Source: Desulfobulbaceae bacterium
Lineage (GTDB): Bacteria; Desulfobacterota; Desulfobulbia; Desulfobulbales; Desulfocapsaceae
Length of the DNA stretch: 6,557 nucleotides
Reading direction: 5' to 3'
Assembly (NCBI GenBank): GCA_030632405.1
Contig: DAOVUU010000142.1
Span: 1 to 6,557, forward strand
The notes under the pieces were generated by a model. The model was not told the DNA's origin. It ran no database searches and saw nothing but the letters and a program-made list of their open reading frames with translations. The translations under genes were made by a program, and so were the position numbers. Shown piece after piece: positions 1-5,795 of this stretch (positions are counted from its first letter, which is position 1; each line of letters starts with the position of its first letter).

Positions 1-535
1 CAAGGGTACCGGTCTTGGGCTTTCTATCATCCATGGTATTGTAAAAAGCTATGGAGGGTTCCTGACTCTTTATAGTCAACCAGGTGAAGGTACCGCCGTT
101 CATGTTTTCCTGCCTGTCATTGATAAAGAAGTGCTGCCTGACACTGAGGCTATTCAACAGATTCCATTTGGTGTAGAAAAGATACTTTTTATTGATGACG
201 AAGAGATACTTGCCGATATGGGCAAAGATATTCTCGAAAGACTTGGCTATCATATTACTGTAAGAAAGAGCAGTCTTGAAGCACTGGAAACCTTTAGGAA
301 CCAGCCTGATCAGTTTGATCTTGTTATCACCGATCAGACAATGCCGGGTATGACTGGTGCTGATCTTGCCAGAAGAATGCTGCAGATCCGCCCTGATATT
401 CCTATCATCCTCTGTACCGGTTACTCCAGTATTATGACCGAAGAAAAAGCTAAATCGATGGGAATAAGAGAATTTGTGTTAAAGCCAATTACGAAAAAGA
501 ATATTGCCACGTTGATCAGAAAAGTACTAGCATAA
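1..535 (+). CDS. Hybrid sensor histidine kinase, C-terminal part (ATPase end plus receiver domain); 5' end outside window
   Basis: The frame is open from base 2 to the TAA at 533-535 and gives 177 residues. Residues 2-9 (GTGLGLSI) are the G2 box of a HATPase_c domain, followed by the usual end of that fold (GEGTAVHVFLP, near residues 32-42). After a short linker comes a complete receiver domain, about residues 60-177: acidic pair D65-D66, phospho-acceptor D111 in the VITDQTMPG stretch, conserved T139 in CTGYS, and K161 in LKP. The protein is therefore a hybrid kinase: the kinase core would autophosphorylate on a histidine upstream of the window and could pass the phosphate to its own C-terminal aspartate. 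The input domains are not visible, so the signal is unknown. The GTG at 131 lies inside the linker and is not a start. I see no terminator after the stop; IS630 debris follows about 20 bases later. The fold assignment is very sure; the partner is unknown. Confidence 0.93.
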   Translation, partial: KGTGLGLSIIHGIVKSYGGFLTLYSQPGEGTAVHVFLPVIDKEVLPDTEAIQQIPFGVEKILFIDDEEILADMGKDILERLGYHITVRKSSLEALETFRNQPDQFDLVITDQTMPGMTGADLARRMLQIRPDIPIILCTGYSSIMTEEKAKSMGIREFVLKPITKKNIATLIRKVLA

Positions 536-556
536 GGTTTCAATATAACATTTACA

Positions 557-1009
557 AGAAAGAATGCTCCACAAGCGGGCCACCAGTCTTTAGCCAAAGC
601 TGTAAAAGCAACCGTTTGGAGAATTCTTTCAGCAAACGAAATACGGCCTCATAAAATTAAATATTACCTCGAGCGAAGAGACCCCGATTTTGAACAAAAA
701 ATGCAGGAGATACTCATGGTATATCAAGAGGTCAATATTCAAAATGACAGAGAGCCAACAGATAATACGCCTCCCGGCATGATAACTGTATCTGTGGATG
801 AAAAGCCAGGAATACAAGCCATCGCAACTGTAGCACCAGACTTACTACCAAAACCTGGGCGGTATAAGAGCGTTGGACGAGACTATGTACACACCCCTAA
901 GCACGGGTCGTGGTTGAATTTAGTCGAAATGGCATTTTCCAAAATGGCTCGTTCTTTTTTGCGCCACATTCGGGTTTCAAGTAAAGACGAACTTAAGGAA
1001 CGCATCCTA
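557..1009 (+). mobile_element. IS630-family insertion sequence remnant
   Basis: This is the extent of recognisable IS630 sequence. No terminal inverted repeats are seen at either edge, and both edges fall inside the transposase reading frame, so these are not natural element ends. The left boundary lies about 20 bases after the stop of the histidine kinase gene. The right boundary falls at the 3' end of the GFA gene on the other strand. IS630 elements normally duplicate a TA target; a TA occurs at 1008-1009, but because the element is truncated there it cannot be taken as the target site. Confidence 0.75.
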
Positions 1010-1042
1010 CCGTTCAGACCCTTTATTAAATATCGGTTGTAA
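557..1042 (+). pseudogene. Degenerate IS630-family transposase, truncated at both ends with an internal deletion
   Basis: Translation in one frame from about 557 reads as IS630-type transposase: the end of the helix-turn-helix part (AGHQSLAKAVKATVWRIL), the linker HKIKYYLERRDPDFEQKM, then the DDE domain start VSVDEKPGIQAIATVAPDLLP. The first catalytic Asp is at 797-799. Near 884-890 the reading jumps from GRDY straight to VHTPKHGSWLNLVEMAF. In intact relatives roughly 70-80 residues lie between these blocks, including the second catalytic Asp (LDNHSAH-like motif). The third acidic residue survives (Glu at 926-928). After ERIL (998-1009) similarity stops, and the last 11 codons (PFRPFIKYRL plus stop) read flanking DNA, antisense to the GFA gene. 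The N-terminal DNA-binding half is missing; no start codon or RBS for it is seen. The frame remains open throughout, but loss of a catalytic residue makes activity implausible. Family identification is from remembered consensus motifs; the size of the deletion is approximate. Confidence 0.87.
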
Positions 1043-1354
1043 CTTTGTCATATCTACGCCATCTAGACAACCAGAGTTAATAGCATATTTATCCGGCATC
1101 TTTCTCATTTTATGAAACGTATAAATGCCACAAATTTTACAAAAATAATGTTCTGCTGCCATTGTATTGAATCTGTAAAGAGTGAGATAATCTTCACCCG
1201 ACGTAACTTGTAAATCCTTTTTATCACAGCGGAGCATTATGGATCCTCGCCTTTTACATATTGAGCAATCACATACAGCACTCTGCTCTACATCTGTATA
1301 CACTTCAAACTGAACGGAATCACAATGGCAACTACCAGTATATCTGGCTAACAT
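1007..1354 (-). CDS. GFA-family (glutathione-dependent formaldehyde-activating enzyme-like / CENP-V fold) zinc-binding protein
   Basis: I prefer the ATG at 1354 (115 residues), because a GGAG lies 8 bases upstream; the GTG at 1363 would overlap that GGAG and has little SD of its own. Numbering from this ATG, the family cysteines are all present: C9 and C11 (GSCHCDSV), C28, C30 and C33 (CDCSIC), C72 and C75 (FCKICG), followed by TFHKMRKMPDKYAINSGCLDGVD. In this family these cysteines bind one structural and one further zinc; some members process the glutathione-formaldehyde adduct, but most are uncharacterised, so no substrate is claimed. The C-terminus (LQPIFNKGSER) is short, and the stop codon (1007-1009) lies in or at the edge of the IS630 remnant, so the natural tail may have been replaced. 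The gene is convergent with the remnant and overlaps its frame. Family call is firm; enzymatic role is not. Confidence 0.86.
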   Translation of the reverse strand: MLARYTGSCHCDSVQFEVYTDVEQSAVCDCSICKRRGSIMLRCDKKDLQVTSGEDYLTLYRFNTMAAEHYFCKICGIYTFHKMRKMPDKYAINSGCLDGVDMTKLQPIFNKGSER

Positions 1355-1362
1355 CTCTGACA

Positions 1363-1366
1363 CTCC
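1363..1366 (-). promoter_or_regulatory. Shine-Dalgarno that fixes the GFA gene start at 1354
   Basis: On the minus strand GGAG is followed by 8 bases and then ATG at 1354-1352. The alternative GTG start at 1363-1361 overlaps this motif, so the ATG is the better start. No clear promoter for the GFA gene was found in the short space between the upstream terminator and this site. Confidence 0.6.
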
Positions 1367-1381
1367 AACTTGATATGGATT

Positions 1382-1414
1382 AAAAAAAACGACATCGGTT
1401 CTCCCGATCCGATG
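1382..1414 (-). terminator. Probable intrinsic terminator of the leftward gene group
   Basis: Read on the minus strand, CATCGG (1414-1409) and CCGATG (1398-1393) form a 6-bp stem around a 10-base loop, followed after 3 bases by eight T (1389-1382). A shorter nested stem (ATCGG with CCGAT, 5-base loop) is an alternative pairing. The structure lies just past the stop at 1427 and before the GFA start, so it would end transcripts coming from the exonuclease side. On the plus strand the same stem is followed, after 7 bases, by seven T (1422-1428), so it may work both ways, less well. The stem is short, so strength is uncertain. Confidence 0.6.
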
Positions 1415-1426
1415 AAGATAATTTTT

Positions 1427-1753
1427 TTATATGCCAGCTTCATCAATGTCTATTGTCTCGATTTCCTTTATTGATTGTTTCAGCCAATGTTGAATTGCTG
1501 AATTTGAAAATACATTTTCCATATATGTTTTGGAGTTATCGGAGACGGCCACTTTGTATGTAGAAAAACGAAATACGACCTCGCTTCTGCCCTCATTTTG
1601 AAAGCAACCGGCCAACCTTTGCCATCTAAATATTGTTCTGATATGTAATTCACATATGGCCAGAGAATCCCATATAATTAGAAGTAGTTTGAATGGCGGA
1701 TAATTTTGTTGAGGTTTTTTTATGTTTTCATCACATTGGCTGCTAAAACCCAT
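1427..1753 (-). CDS. Doubtful hypothetical ORF, possibly a frameshifted remnant gene
   Basis: The frame gives 108 residues and no family I recognise. It is AT-rich and overlaps the 3' end of the exonuclease gene by 34 bases. There is no convincing Shine-Dalgarno before the ATG at 1753 (nearest AAGG is about 13 bases away), so the start is unsupported. The C-terminal half (around RFSTYKVAVSDNSKTYMENV) reads like ordinary soluble protein. However, over about 1680-1560 the frame of the exonuclease gene also reads protein-like (LYGILWPYVNYISEQYLDGK, then GWPVAFKMRAEA). One explanation is an old gene whose frames are now split by an indel near 1560. A terminator-like hairpin follows the stop, which fits transcription to this point. 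It could equally be noncoding sequence with a chance ORF. No signal peptide or membrane segment is evident. Confidence 0.3.
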   Translation of the reverse strand: MGFSSQCDENIKKPQQNYPPFKLLLIIWDSLAICELHIRTIFRWQRLAGCFQNEGRSEVVFRFSTYKVAVSDNSKTYMENVFSNSAIQHWLKQSIKEIETIDIDEAGI

Positions 1754-2436
1754 TTGTAGAATTTTGCCTTAGGCATTGGTGTATCCATCCAAGACTGATC
1801 GGGCTCGGGATCCTGAATGACCTCTTCGACTGACTTTAAGCGTGGCATAGGCTTTGAACTGACATAACCTCTGCCCGTCACCCATCGAACCTGTTTGATT
1901 TTTTGTATAGCAAGGATAATAAGGTTGGTCATCTGGCAATCACCCAGGCAGTAATCCATCACTTTCTGGCAATTCCCAGCACGCCATTCTTTTGGTGCAT
2001 CCGCACCGTCCATCAGTTTTTCTTGTGATATACCCATAGCTTCTGCAACCTTTGCAAGGCCAACGGGGAAGCCAGCCTGGTTGAAAAACTGGAACATGGG
2101 ATCGTAACTTTTCAGGGCAATTCGAGCGGCAAGGGCCATGTCATCGGCCTGATATCCGATCCATTTCAGGTCGAAGCTCAATCCGTTCCACGCGCAAACC
2201 ATGAATTTCTTTTGCTGCATCTCGTCGAGGTATTCGAGGAGTTCATGCGCACGTTGCTGCGTCAAGTTTAACGCTGGATGTCCTTTCTCGTCCTCGGAAT
2301 ACCACACACGTTCCTCTCCGTTATGAACGGCCGTTGCCGCCACCGAAATATGAAATGGCGCATACTTTTCCAAGTCCTCGTATCTTTCCAACTCGAAGAC
2401 ATCCGAGATTTCTATGTCAAAACTCAGTAGCTTCAT
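1720..2436 (-). CDS. Stand-alone DEDDy-type 3'-5' exonuclease (DnaQ-like / PolB exonuclease-domain related)
   Basis: The 238-residue protein starts at ATG 2436 with AGGA about 7 bases upstream. It shows the three exonuclease motifs in order: motif I D7-x-E9 (SFDIEIS), motif II N84 and D89 (CAWNGLSFDL), motif III Y162-x3-D166 (YCLGDCQMT). The Y-x3-D spacing marks the DEDDy subclass of the RNase H-like fold, where two metal ions cut single nucleotides from 3' ends of DNA or RNA. Between motifs II and III the GLAKVAEAMGI segment (126-136) resembles the helix before motif III in the exonuclease domain of family B polymerases. No polymerase or helicase domain is attached, and residues after about 185 form a tail with no recognised domain. 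The protein should be cytoplasmic. It follows the NTF2-like gene by 99 bases in the same direction and may share its transcript. The substrate cannot be told from sequence. Confidence 0.86.
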   Translation of the reverse strand: MKLLSFDIEISDVFELERYEDLEKYAPFHISVAATAVHNGEERVWYSEDEKGHPALNLTQQRAHELLEYLDEMQQKKFMVCAWNGLSFDLKWIGYQADDMALAARIALKSYDPMFQFFNQAGFPVGLAKVAEAMGISQEKLMDGADAPKEWRAGNCQKVMDYCLGDCQMTNLIILAIQKIKQVRWVTGRGYVSSKPMPRLKSVEEVIQDPEPDQSWMDTPMPKAKFYKWVLAANVMKT

Positions 2437-2535
2437 GCTTTATCCTAACCTGATATTTGCTTATTTTTTTGCATTTTCCTCTGCCCAAACCGCATTCTGG
2501 TCTTCTTAATGGCAGGCACTTTCAAAACTGACCTT

Positions 2536-3096
2536 TCAGGATCTCGCCTGGATTTTAATATAATCATATACTTCCTGCAGTTCTTTATATTCTTGAAGAA
2601 TACCAATTGCTATCTCTTGATCGACCCAGGGATAAAATAATTTGCCTTGTAATTCAGTTAAATATGTTAACGAAAAACCTGCTAAACACAGCATTACACC
2701 AATGGTTATATTATGTCGTTTAATCTGAAGGTTACCCGTTGATTGCCTTTCAAATATCCAATCGTAGAATCCGGTTCCAACCCGAATTTGTTTGTTTTCT
2801 ATTTCCCTCATTATCACTAACCATCCCTGTTTTGATATGACCAAGTTCTCTATTTTGGGGAAGGTGCGAGACAGATAATAGGTTTTTACGTTATCGTATT
2901 TTTTATTGAATTCCGCAGATAATACCTGGGCAATATTCATATTTCCCAAAAGCCCAGATGGAAAAGAGATGGTATTGGTTTGAATTTCAAATTCTACTTG
3001 CGCATCTGGTAAATATATTTCTTCAAATATTTCGAATTTATCCTGGTCTTTTCCTTCAATGTATTTTTCCAACAAATTTTCTGCATACTTATGCAT
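2536..3096 (-). CDS. NTF2-like / SnoaL-like superfamily protein, uncharacterised
   Basis: The 186-residue protein starts at ATG 3096, preceded by AAGGA about 8 bases upstream. Residues 1-135 follow the pattern of a cone-shaped NTF2-like domain: N-terminal helix (ENLLEKYIEGKD), a DAQVEFEI strand (31-38), the SFPSGLLG turn (44-51), a helix before YDNVKTYYLSR (67-77), and strands RVGTGFYDWIFE (105-116) and ITIGVMLCL (130-138). The tail LQGKLFYPW near 149-157 resembles a bacterial NTF2-like group I remember, which ends in a LPYPW-type segment. Such folds serve as small enzymes or ligand pockets; no catalytic residues can be named, so no reaction is assigned. It lacks a signal peptide. It is AT-rich compared with the exonuclease gene downstream and is divergent from the regulator gene, with 222 bases between (from the preferred start of that gene, 258). 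The fold call is from pattern memory and is moderately sure. Confidence 0.72.
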   Translation of the reverse strand: MHKYAENLLEKYIEGKDQDKFEIFEEIYLPDAQVEFEIQTNTISFPSGLLGNMNIAQVLSAEFNKKYDNVKTYYLSRTFPKIENLVISKQGWLVIMREIENKQIRVGTGFYDWIFERQSTGNLQIKRHNITIGVMLCLAGFSLTYLTELQGKLFYPWVDQEIAIGILQEYKELQEVYDYIKIQARS

Positions 3097-3236
3097 TCAT
3101 CTATCCTTCTGAAGGCTGATTATTGCTCAGTCATTGCAAAAAGGAGACTCATAGAAACATTTATCTTATACCGCAGCCAGAAAATTTTAACTCCAACACT
3201 TTTCCTCTTTAAGCAAAATGCCGCCACTTTTTTATC

Positions 3237-3265
3237 TTGACCTCTTTAAAAAAAATCCGTATCAT
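3237..3265 (+). promoter_or_regulatory. Probable sigma70-type promoter of the cNMP/DUF4388 regulator gene
   Basis: TTGACC (3237-3242) and TATCAT (3260-3265) are separated by exactly 17 bases; each hexamer matches the consensus at five of six positions. The expected transcription start is near 3272, giving a leader of about 80 bases before the GTG at 3355. The palindrome at 3284-3298 lies just downstream of that start. Confidence 0.55.
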
Positions 3266-3283
3266 TTTGGTAGACTGCTACAT

Positions 3284-3298
3284 TAAGTCACTGACTTA
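3284..3298. promoter_or_regulatory. Perfect 15-bp palindrome, candidate operator
   Basis: TAAGTCA, a central C, then TGACTTA form an uninterrupted inverted repeat with 7-bp arms. A second pairing, TGCT with AGCA, flanks it (about 3276-3279 and 3298-3301) with unequal spacing. It falls about 12-26 bases after the predicted transcription start, where a bound dimer would block transcription. As RNA it would give at best a weak AAGT/ACTT hairpin, so a DNA site is more likely. The binding protein is unknown; it may be the encoded regulator or something else. Confidence 0.45.
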
Positions 3299-3342
3299 GC
3301 AAAATAAATTACCGTCTTATGAGGCCACATATAAATACCAGG

Positions 3343-3347
3343 GGAGG
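3343..3347 (+). promoter_or_regulatory. Strong Shine-Dalgarno that sets the regulator start at GTG 3355
   Basis: GGAGG inside a G-rich run (3341-3350) sits 7 bases before GTG 3355. The in-frame ATG at 3319 has no purine-rich site ahead of it, and the 12 codons it would add contain this run (RGGGR), which is typical of a ribosome site misread as protein. Confidence 0.75.
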
Positions 3348-3354
3348 GGGAAGA

Positions 3355-4446
3355 GTGAAAAAGAGATTACGAAAATTCCGTGATGCGATTTTTATCGTTA
3401 CTGAAGAACGCGGATGCCCCATTTACAATGTTGGCGAAGAGTTCGAGGTAGACGAATTCCGCCTTACCGTTCCATCACTAAAACCAGACTGTCTCATATT
3501 GGCTGAGGAAATCAGCAAAATAGTCACCTCAAAAAAGAGCTTTCGTGATAATGTGTCCATGTTCAACTCAAAAAAGTTGAGTTTTGACTGTGGTGGTTGC
3601 CAAGGTATAATTCACTTCGAGTTCAAAAAAGAGAAGAGTCATGTCACTCTTCAGATGAAATTGCTCAAAAAGACGGAAGAAAGACATCGAAGACAGCGCC
3701 TCGACAAGTATTTTAGAATATTTCGAAATCTTGGCATTTTTGAATCCCTTGATGATGATGCCTTAAGCGACCTCACGGTTCTCCTTGAGGTAAAGACCGT
3801 CCCCACTGCTAAAGTGGTTATTAAAAAAGGTGAGCCCGGCAGCCATCTCTATATTATCATGAACGGCCACGTATCTGTACACGCAGAAGATGGTTCAACA
3901 TTTGCCGAAACGGGGACTGGAGGCATTTTTGGCGAAATGAGCCTTCTCACAGGTGATCCAGTAAGCAACTCCATTCATACAATCACCGACACTCAAGTGG
4001 CCATGCTCAGCATCAAAAATTTCAAACATGCCCTCAAAAAACACCCTGTTTTACAACTTTTCCTCTTAAGGATGTTGGTTGACCGTGCCCAGACCGCAAC
4101 TTTACGGTCAGGAAACATTACCTCTGGCATGACAGGTGAATTAGCTGAAATCCCAGTCGTTGACCTTTTCCAGCTTATCAATTCTTCACAAAAGACCGGC
4201 AGAATTGATTTGATTATGGATATGGGGAAGGCGGCAGTCTGCTTTAAGGACGGCCAGATCATTCATGCACACTTTCTTAAACTTCGGGATAAGGACGCGG
4301 TGTTTGCTCTACTGGGGGTCAAGAATGGTCATTTCAGCTACACGCGGGGGGTCCCTGACGAATTTGAGAGCCTCCCTTCAATTGGTGACTTTATGGGATT
4401 ATTGATGGAGGGCCTACAGAGATTCGATGAAGATCAGGAGGAATAA
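3355..4446 (+). CDS. Regulatory protein: Cys-containing N-terminal module, cyclic-nucleotide-binding-fold domain, DUF4388 (PatA-type) domain
   Basis: The preferred GTG start gives 363 residues; the ATG at 3319 would give 375. Numbering is from the GTG. Residues 10-100 form a module with C21 (GCPIYNVGEEFEV), C46 (DCLILAEEI) and C79/C82 (CGGC), resembling the small TIGR04076-type domain; the cysteines could bind a metal. A basic, probably helical linker follows (RHRRQRLDKYFRIFRNLGIF, 111-130). Residues about 124-233 are a CRP-type beta-roll (KKGEPGSHLYIIMNGHVSV, FGEMSLLTGDP). The phosphate cassette has FGE (192-194) but V203 sits where cAMP binders carry Arg, so canonical cAMP/cGMP binding is doubtful. 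Residues about 259-358 match DUF4388 (MTGELAEIPVVDLFQLINSS, QKTGRIDL, FKDGQIIHA), a module found in PatA-like signalling proteins. There is no helix-turn-helix, so it is probably not a direct DNA binder but a protein-interaction regulator. It is soluble and monocistronic by position, with its own promoter and a candidate operator. Confidence 0.92.
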   Translation: MKKRLRKFRDAIFIVTEERGCPIYNVGEEFEVDEFRLTVPSLKPDCLILAEEISKIVTSKKSFRDNVSMFNSKKLSFDCGGCQGIIHFEFKKEKSHVTLQMKLLKKTEERHRRQRLDKYFRIFRNLGIFESLDDDALSDLTVLLEVKTVPTAKVVIKKGEPGSHLYIIMNGHVSVHAEDGSTFAETGTGGIFGEMSLLTGDPVSNSIHTITDTQVAMLSIKNFKHALKKHPVLQLFLLRMLVDRAQTATLRSGNITSGMTGELAEIPVVDLFQLINSSQKTGRIDLIMDMGKAAVCFKDGQIIHAHFLKLRDKDAVFALLGVKNGHFSYTRGVPDEFESLPSIGDFMGLLMEGLQRFDEDQEE

Positions 4447-4463
4447 AAACTCCTTTTCTTTTT
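4436..4463 (+). terminator. Weak intrinsic terminator candidate after the regulator gene
   Basis: AGGAG (4436-4440) can pair with CTCCT (4450-4454) around a 9-base loop, followed by a T-rich tract interrupted by one C (to 4463). The stem is only 5 bp and overlaps the stop codon, so it may end transcription only partly. Confidence 0.3.
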
Positions 4464-4553
4464 AAAACCCGTTCAAGATCTTCATTTCCTTGGACAAGAG
4501 TGGAATTGAGCAGCTGAACGCTATCTGAAACAACTTACGGGAAAACAGACAGA

Positions 4554-5795
4554 ATGAAGATTCTCCACCTCATCAGCCAGCATCCGGAAAGTACTGGCAG
4601 TGGATTTTATCTCCAGAACATCATCCGCCAGGCAACGGCAAGGGGGCACAGCAATTATCTGATCGCCGGAGTCTCCGATAATCAATTGCCACAACTCAAA
4701 TGCATTGAAAAAGCCTCATGTCAATTTGTTCACTTCGCCAAAGGTACCACTCTGAACTTCAGTATCCCCGGCATGAGTGATGTGATGCCCTACCCCAGTT
4801 CACGTTTCAGCTCGCTTTCCCCTGCACAACTCGACAAATATGAGAAAGAATTTGAAGATACTCTCCAGCAGGCAATCGAGAAATTCACCCCTGATATTAT
4901 CCATAGTCATCATCTCTGGATTGCCAGTTCTGTTGCCCGGAAATGTTGTCCGGATATGCCCATGGTAACTTCCTGCCACTCCACAGAACTTCGCCAGTTT
5001 TTCCAATGTCCGCACCTTCAAGCCCGCGTACTCCATCCCTGCCGGAAAATTGACCGGATTCTATCGCTTAGCCACAGCCAGGCGGAAGAAATCACCAAAA
5101 CATACTCCATCGATCCAGAAAAAATAGATATCGTAGGCGGCGGTTACGCCGATGACCTTTTCCAGCTCCACCCCAAAGGATCACCTGCACCGATTCAACT
5201 TCTCTATGGTGGAAAACTCAGCTTTGCCAAGGGGGTTGACTGGCTTCTCCGTACCGTCAATAACCTTAAAGGTTCTGATATCCACCTCCATCTTGCAGGT
5301 TCCGGTGCCGGAGAAGAAGCACGACAGTGCCTTGAGCTGGCATCCCGGGAAAGGGAAAAGATAACTGTTCACGGAAGGATCAGTCAGCAGGAACTGGCAC
5401 ACCTTATGGGATGTTGTCACATCTTCATTCTGCCCTCTTTTTATGAGGGTCTTCCCCTGGTTCTCCTGGAAGCCCTGGCTTCAGGATGCAGGATCATCAC
5501 AACAGACCTGAAAGGCTGCCGGGAGTTGCTGGGTGACGCAGATTCTGACCTTGTTGAATTTGTCCAGCTACCGGAAATGAAAACGATCGACAGCCCTTAT
5601 CCGGAGGACCAACAATTACTGGAAAAACGTCTGGGTGAGGGCTTAAAAAGAATGATTGACCGGGTACAACGTCTGCCGTCACCAGATCCGAGTCAGATTA
5701 GAACAATTACTTCCCGGTTCGGCTGGCAATCGGTATTTGCAAGGATTGAAAAGTCCTACGAAAAGGTAATCAGCAGGTCCCGGACAACCTCCTAG
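4554..5795 (+). CDS. Glycosyltransferase family 4 (GT-B fold)
   Basis: The 413-residue length is normal for a GT4 enzyme. The N-terminal Rossmann-like half starts MKILHLISQHPESTGSGFYL, with the glycine-rich acceptor-side loop at 13-17, and includes DIIHSHHLW (114-122) and a VTSCHSTELRQF stretch (138-149). The C-terminal donor half has GGKLSFAKG (219-227, with K221 and K226 placed to contact the nucleotide-sugar diphosphate), LHLAGSG (245-251), VHGRISQQEL (272-281) and the EX7E motif, E298 and E306 in FYEGLPLVLLEALASG. These enzymes are retaining and move a sugar from an NDP-sugar to a glycan or lipid acceptor, usually at the cytoplasmic membrane. There is no signal peptide or transmembrane segment. 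Sugar and acceptor cannot be inferred, since no other glycan genes are in the window. The Shine-Dalgarno before ATG 4554 is weak (GGGA about 10 bases away). It lies 107 bases after the regulator gene; co-transcription is possible but unproven. It ends inside the stop of the opposing gene. Confidence 0.95.
   Translation: MKILHLISQHPESTGSGFYLQNIIRQATARGHSNYLIAGVSDNQLPQLKCIEKASCQFVHFAKGTTLNFSIPGMSDVMPYPSSRFSSLSPAQLDKYEKEFEDTLQQAIEKFTPDIIHSHHLWIASSVARKCCPDMPMVTSCHSTELRQFFQCPHLQARVLHPCRKIDRILSLSHSQAEEITKTYSIDPEKIDIVGGGYADDLFQLHPKGSPAPIQLLYGGKLSFAKGVDWLLRTVNNLKGSDIHLHLAGSGAGEEARQCLELASREREKITVHGRISQQELAHLMGCCHIFILPSFYEGLPLVLLEALASGCRIITTDLKGCRELLGDADSDLVEFVQLPEMKTIDSPYPEDQQLLEKRLGEGLKRMIDRVQRLPSPDPSQIRTITSRFGWQSVFARIEKSYEKVISRSRTTS

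Noticed and set aside
131..535. A separate single-domain response regulator starting at GTG 131
   Set aside because: The same frame is open to the window edge and encodes the kinase G2 box upstream, so the GTG lies in the linker of a hybrid kinase.
629..817. Minus-strand ORF of 62 codons
   Set aside because: It is the antisense shadow of the IS630 transposase remnant and has no recognisable content.
2445..2495. A 16-codon minus-strand ORF (MRFGQRKMQKNKQISG) ending 8 bases before the exonuclease ATG, as a possible leader peptide
   Set aside because: Its Shine-Dalgarno is weak, it has no regulatory codon run or adjoining attenuator hairpin, and its size is within chance.
3165..3170. A TATAAG on the minus strand as -10 box for the NTF2-like gene
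   Set aside because: No acceptable -35 hexamer lies 16-18 bases upstream; the nearest TTGGAG is 20 bases away.
3993..4262. Minus-strand ORF of 89 codons
   Set aside because: It is antisense to the cNMP/DUF4388 gene, whose domain matches cover this stretch.
4800..5682. Several short ORFs on both strands (4800-5036, 5152-5364, 5181-5420, 5497-5682)
   Set aside because: All lie inside the glycosyltransferase gene in other frames; motifs of that enzyme run through the whole region.
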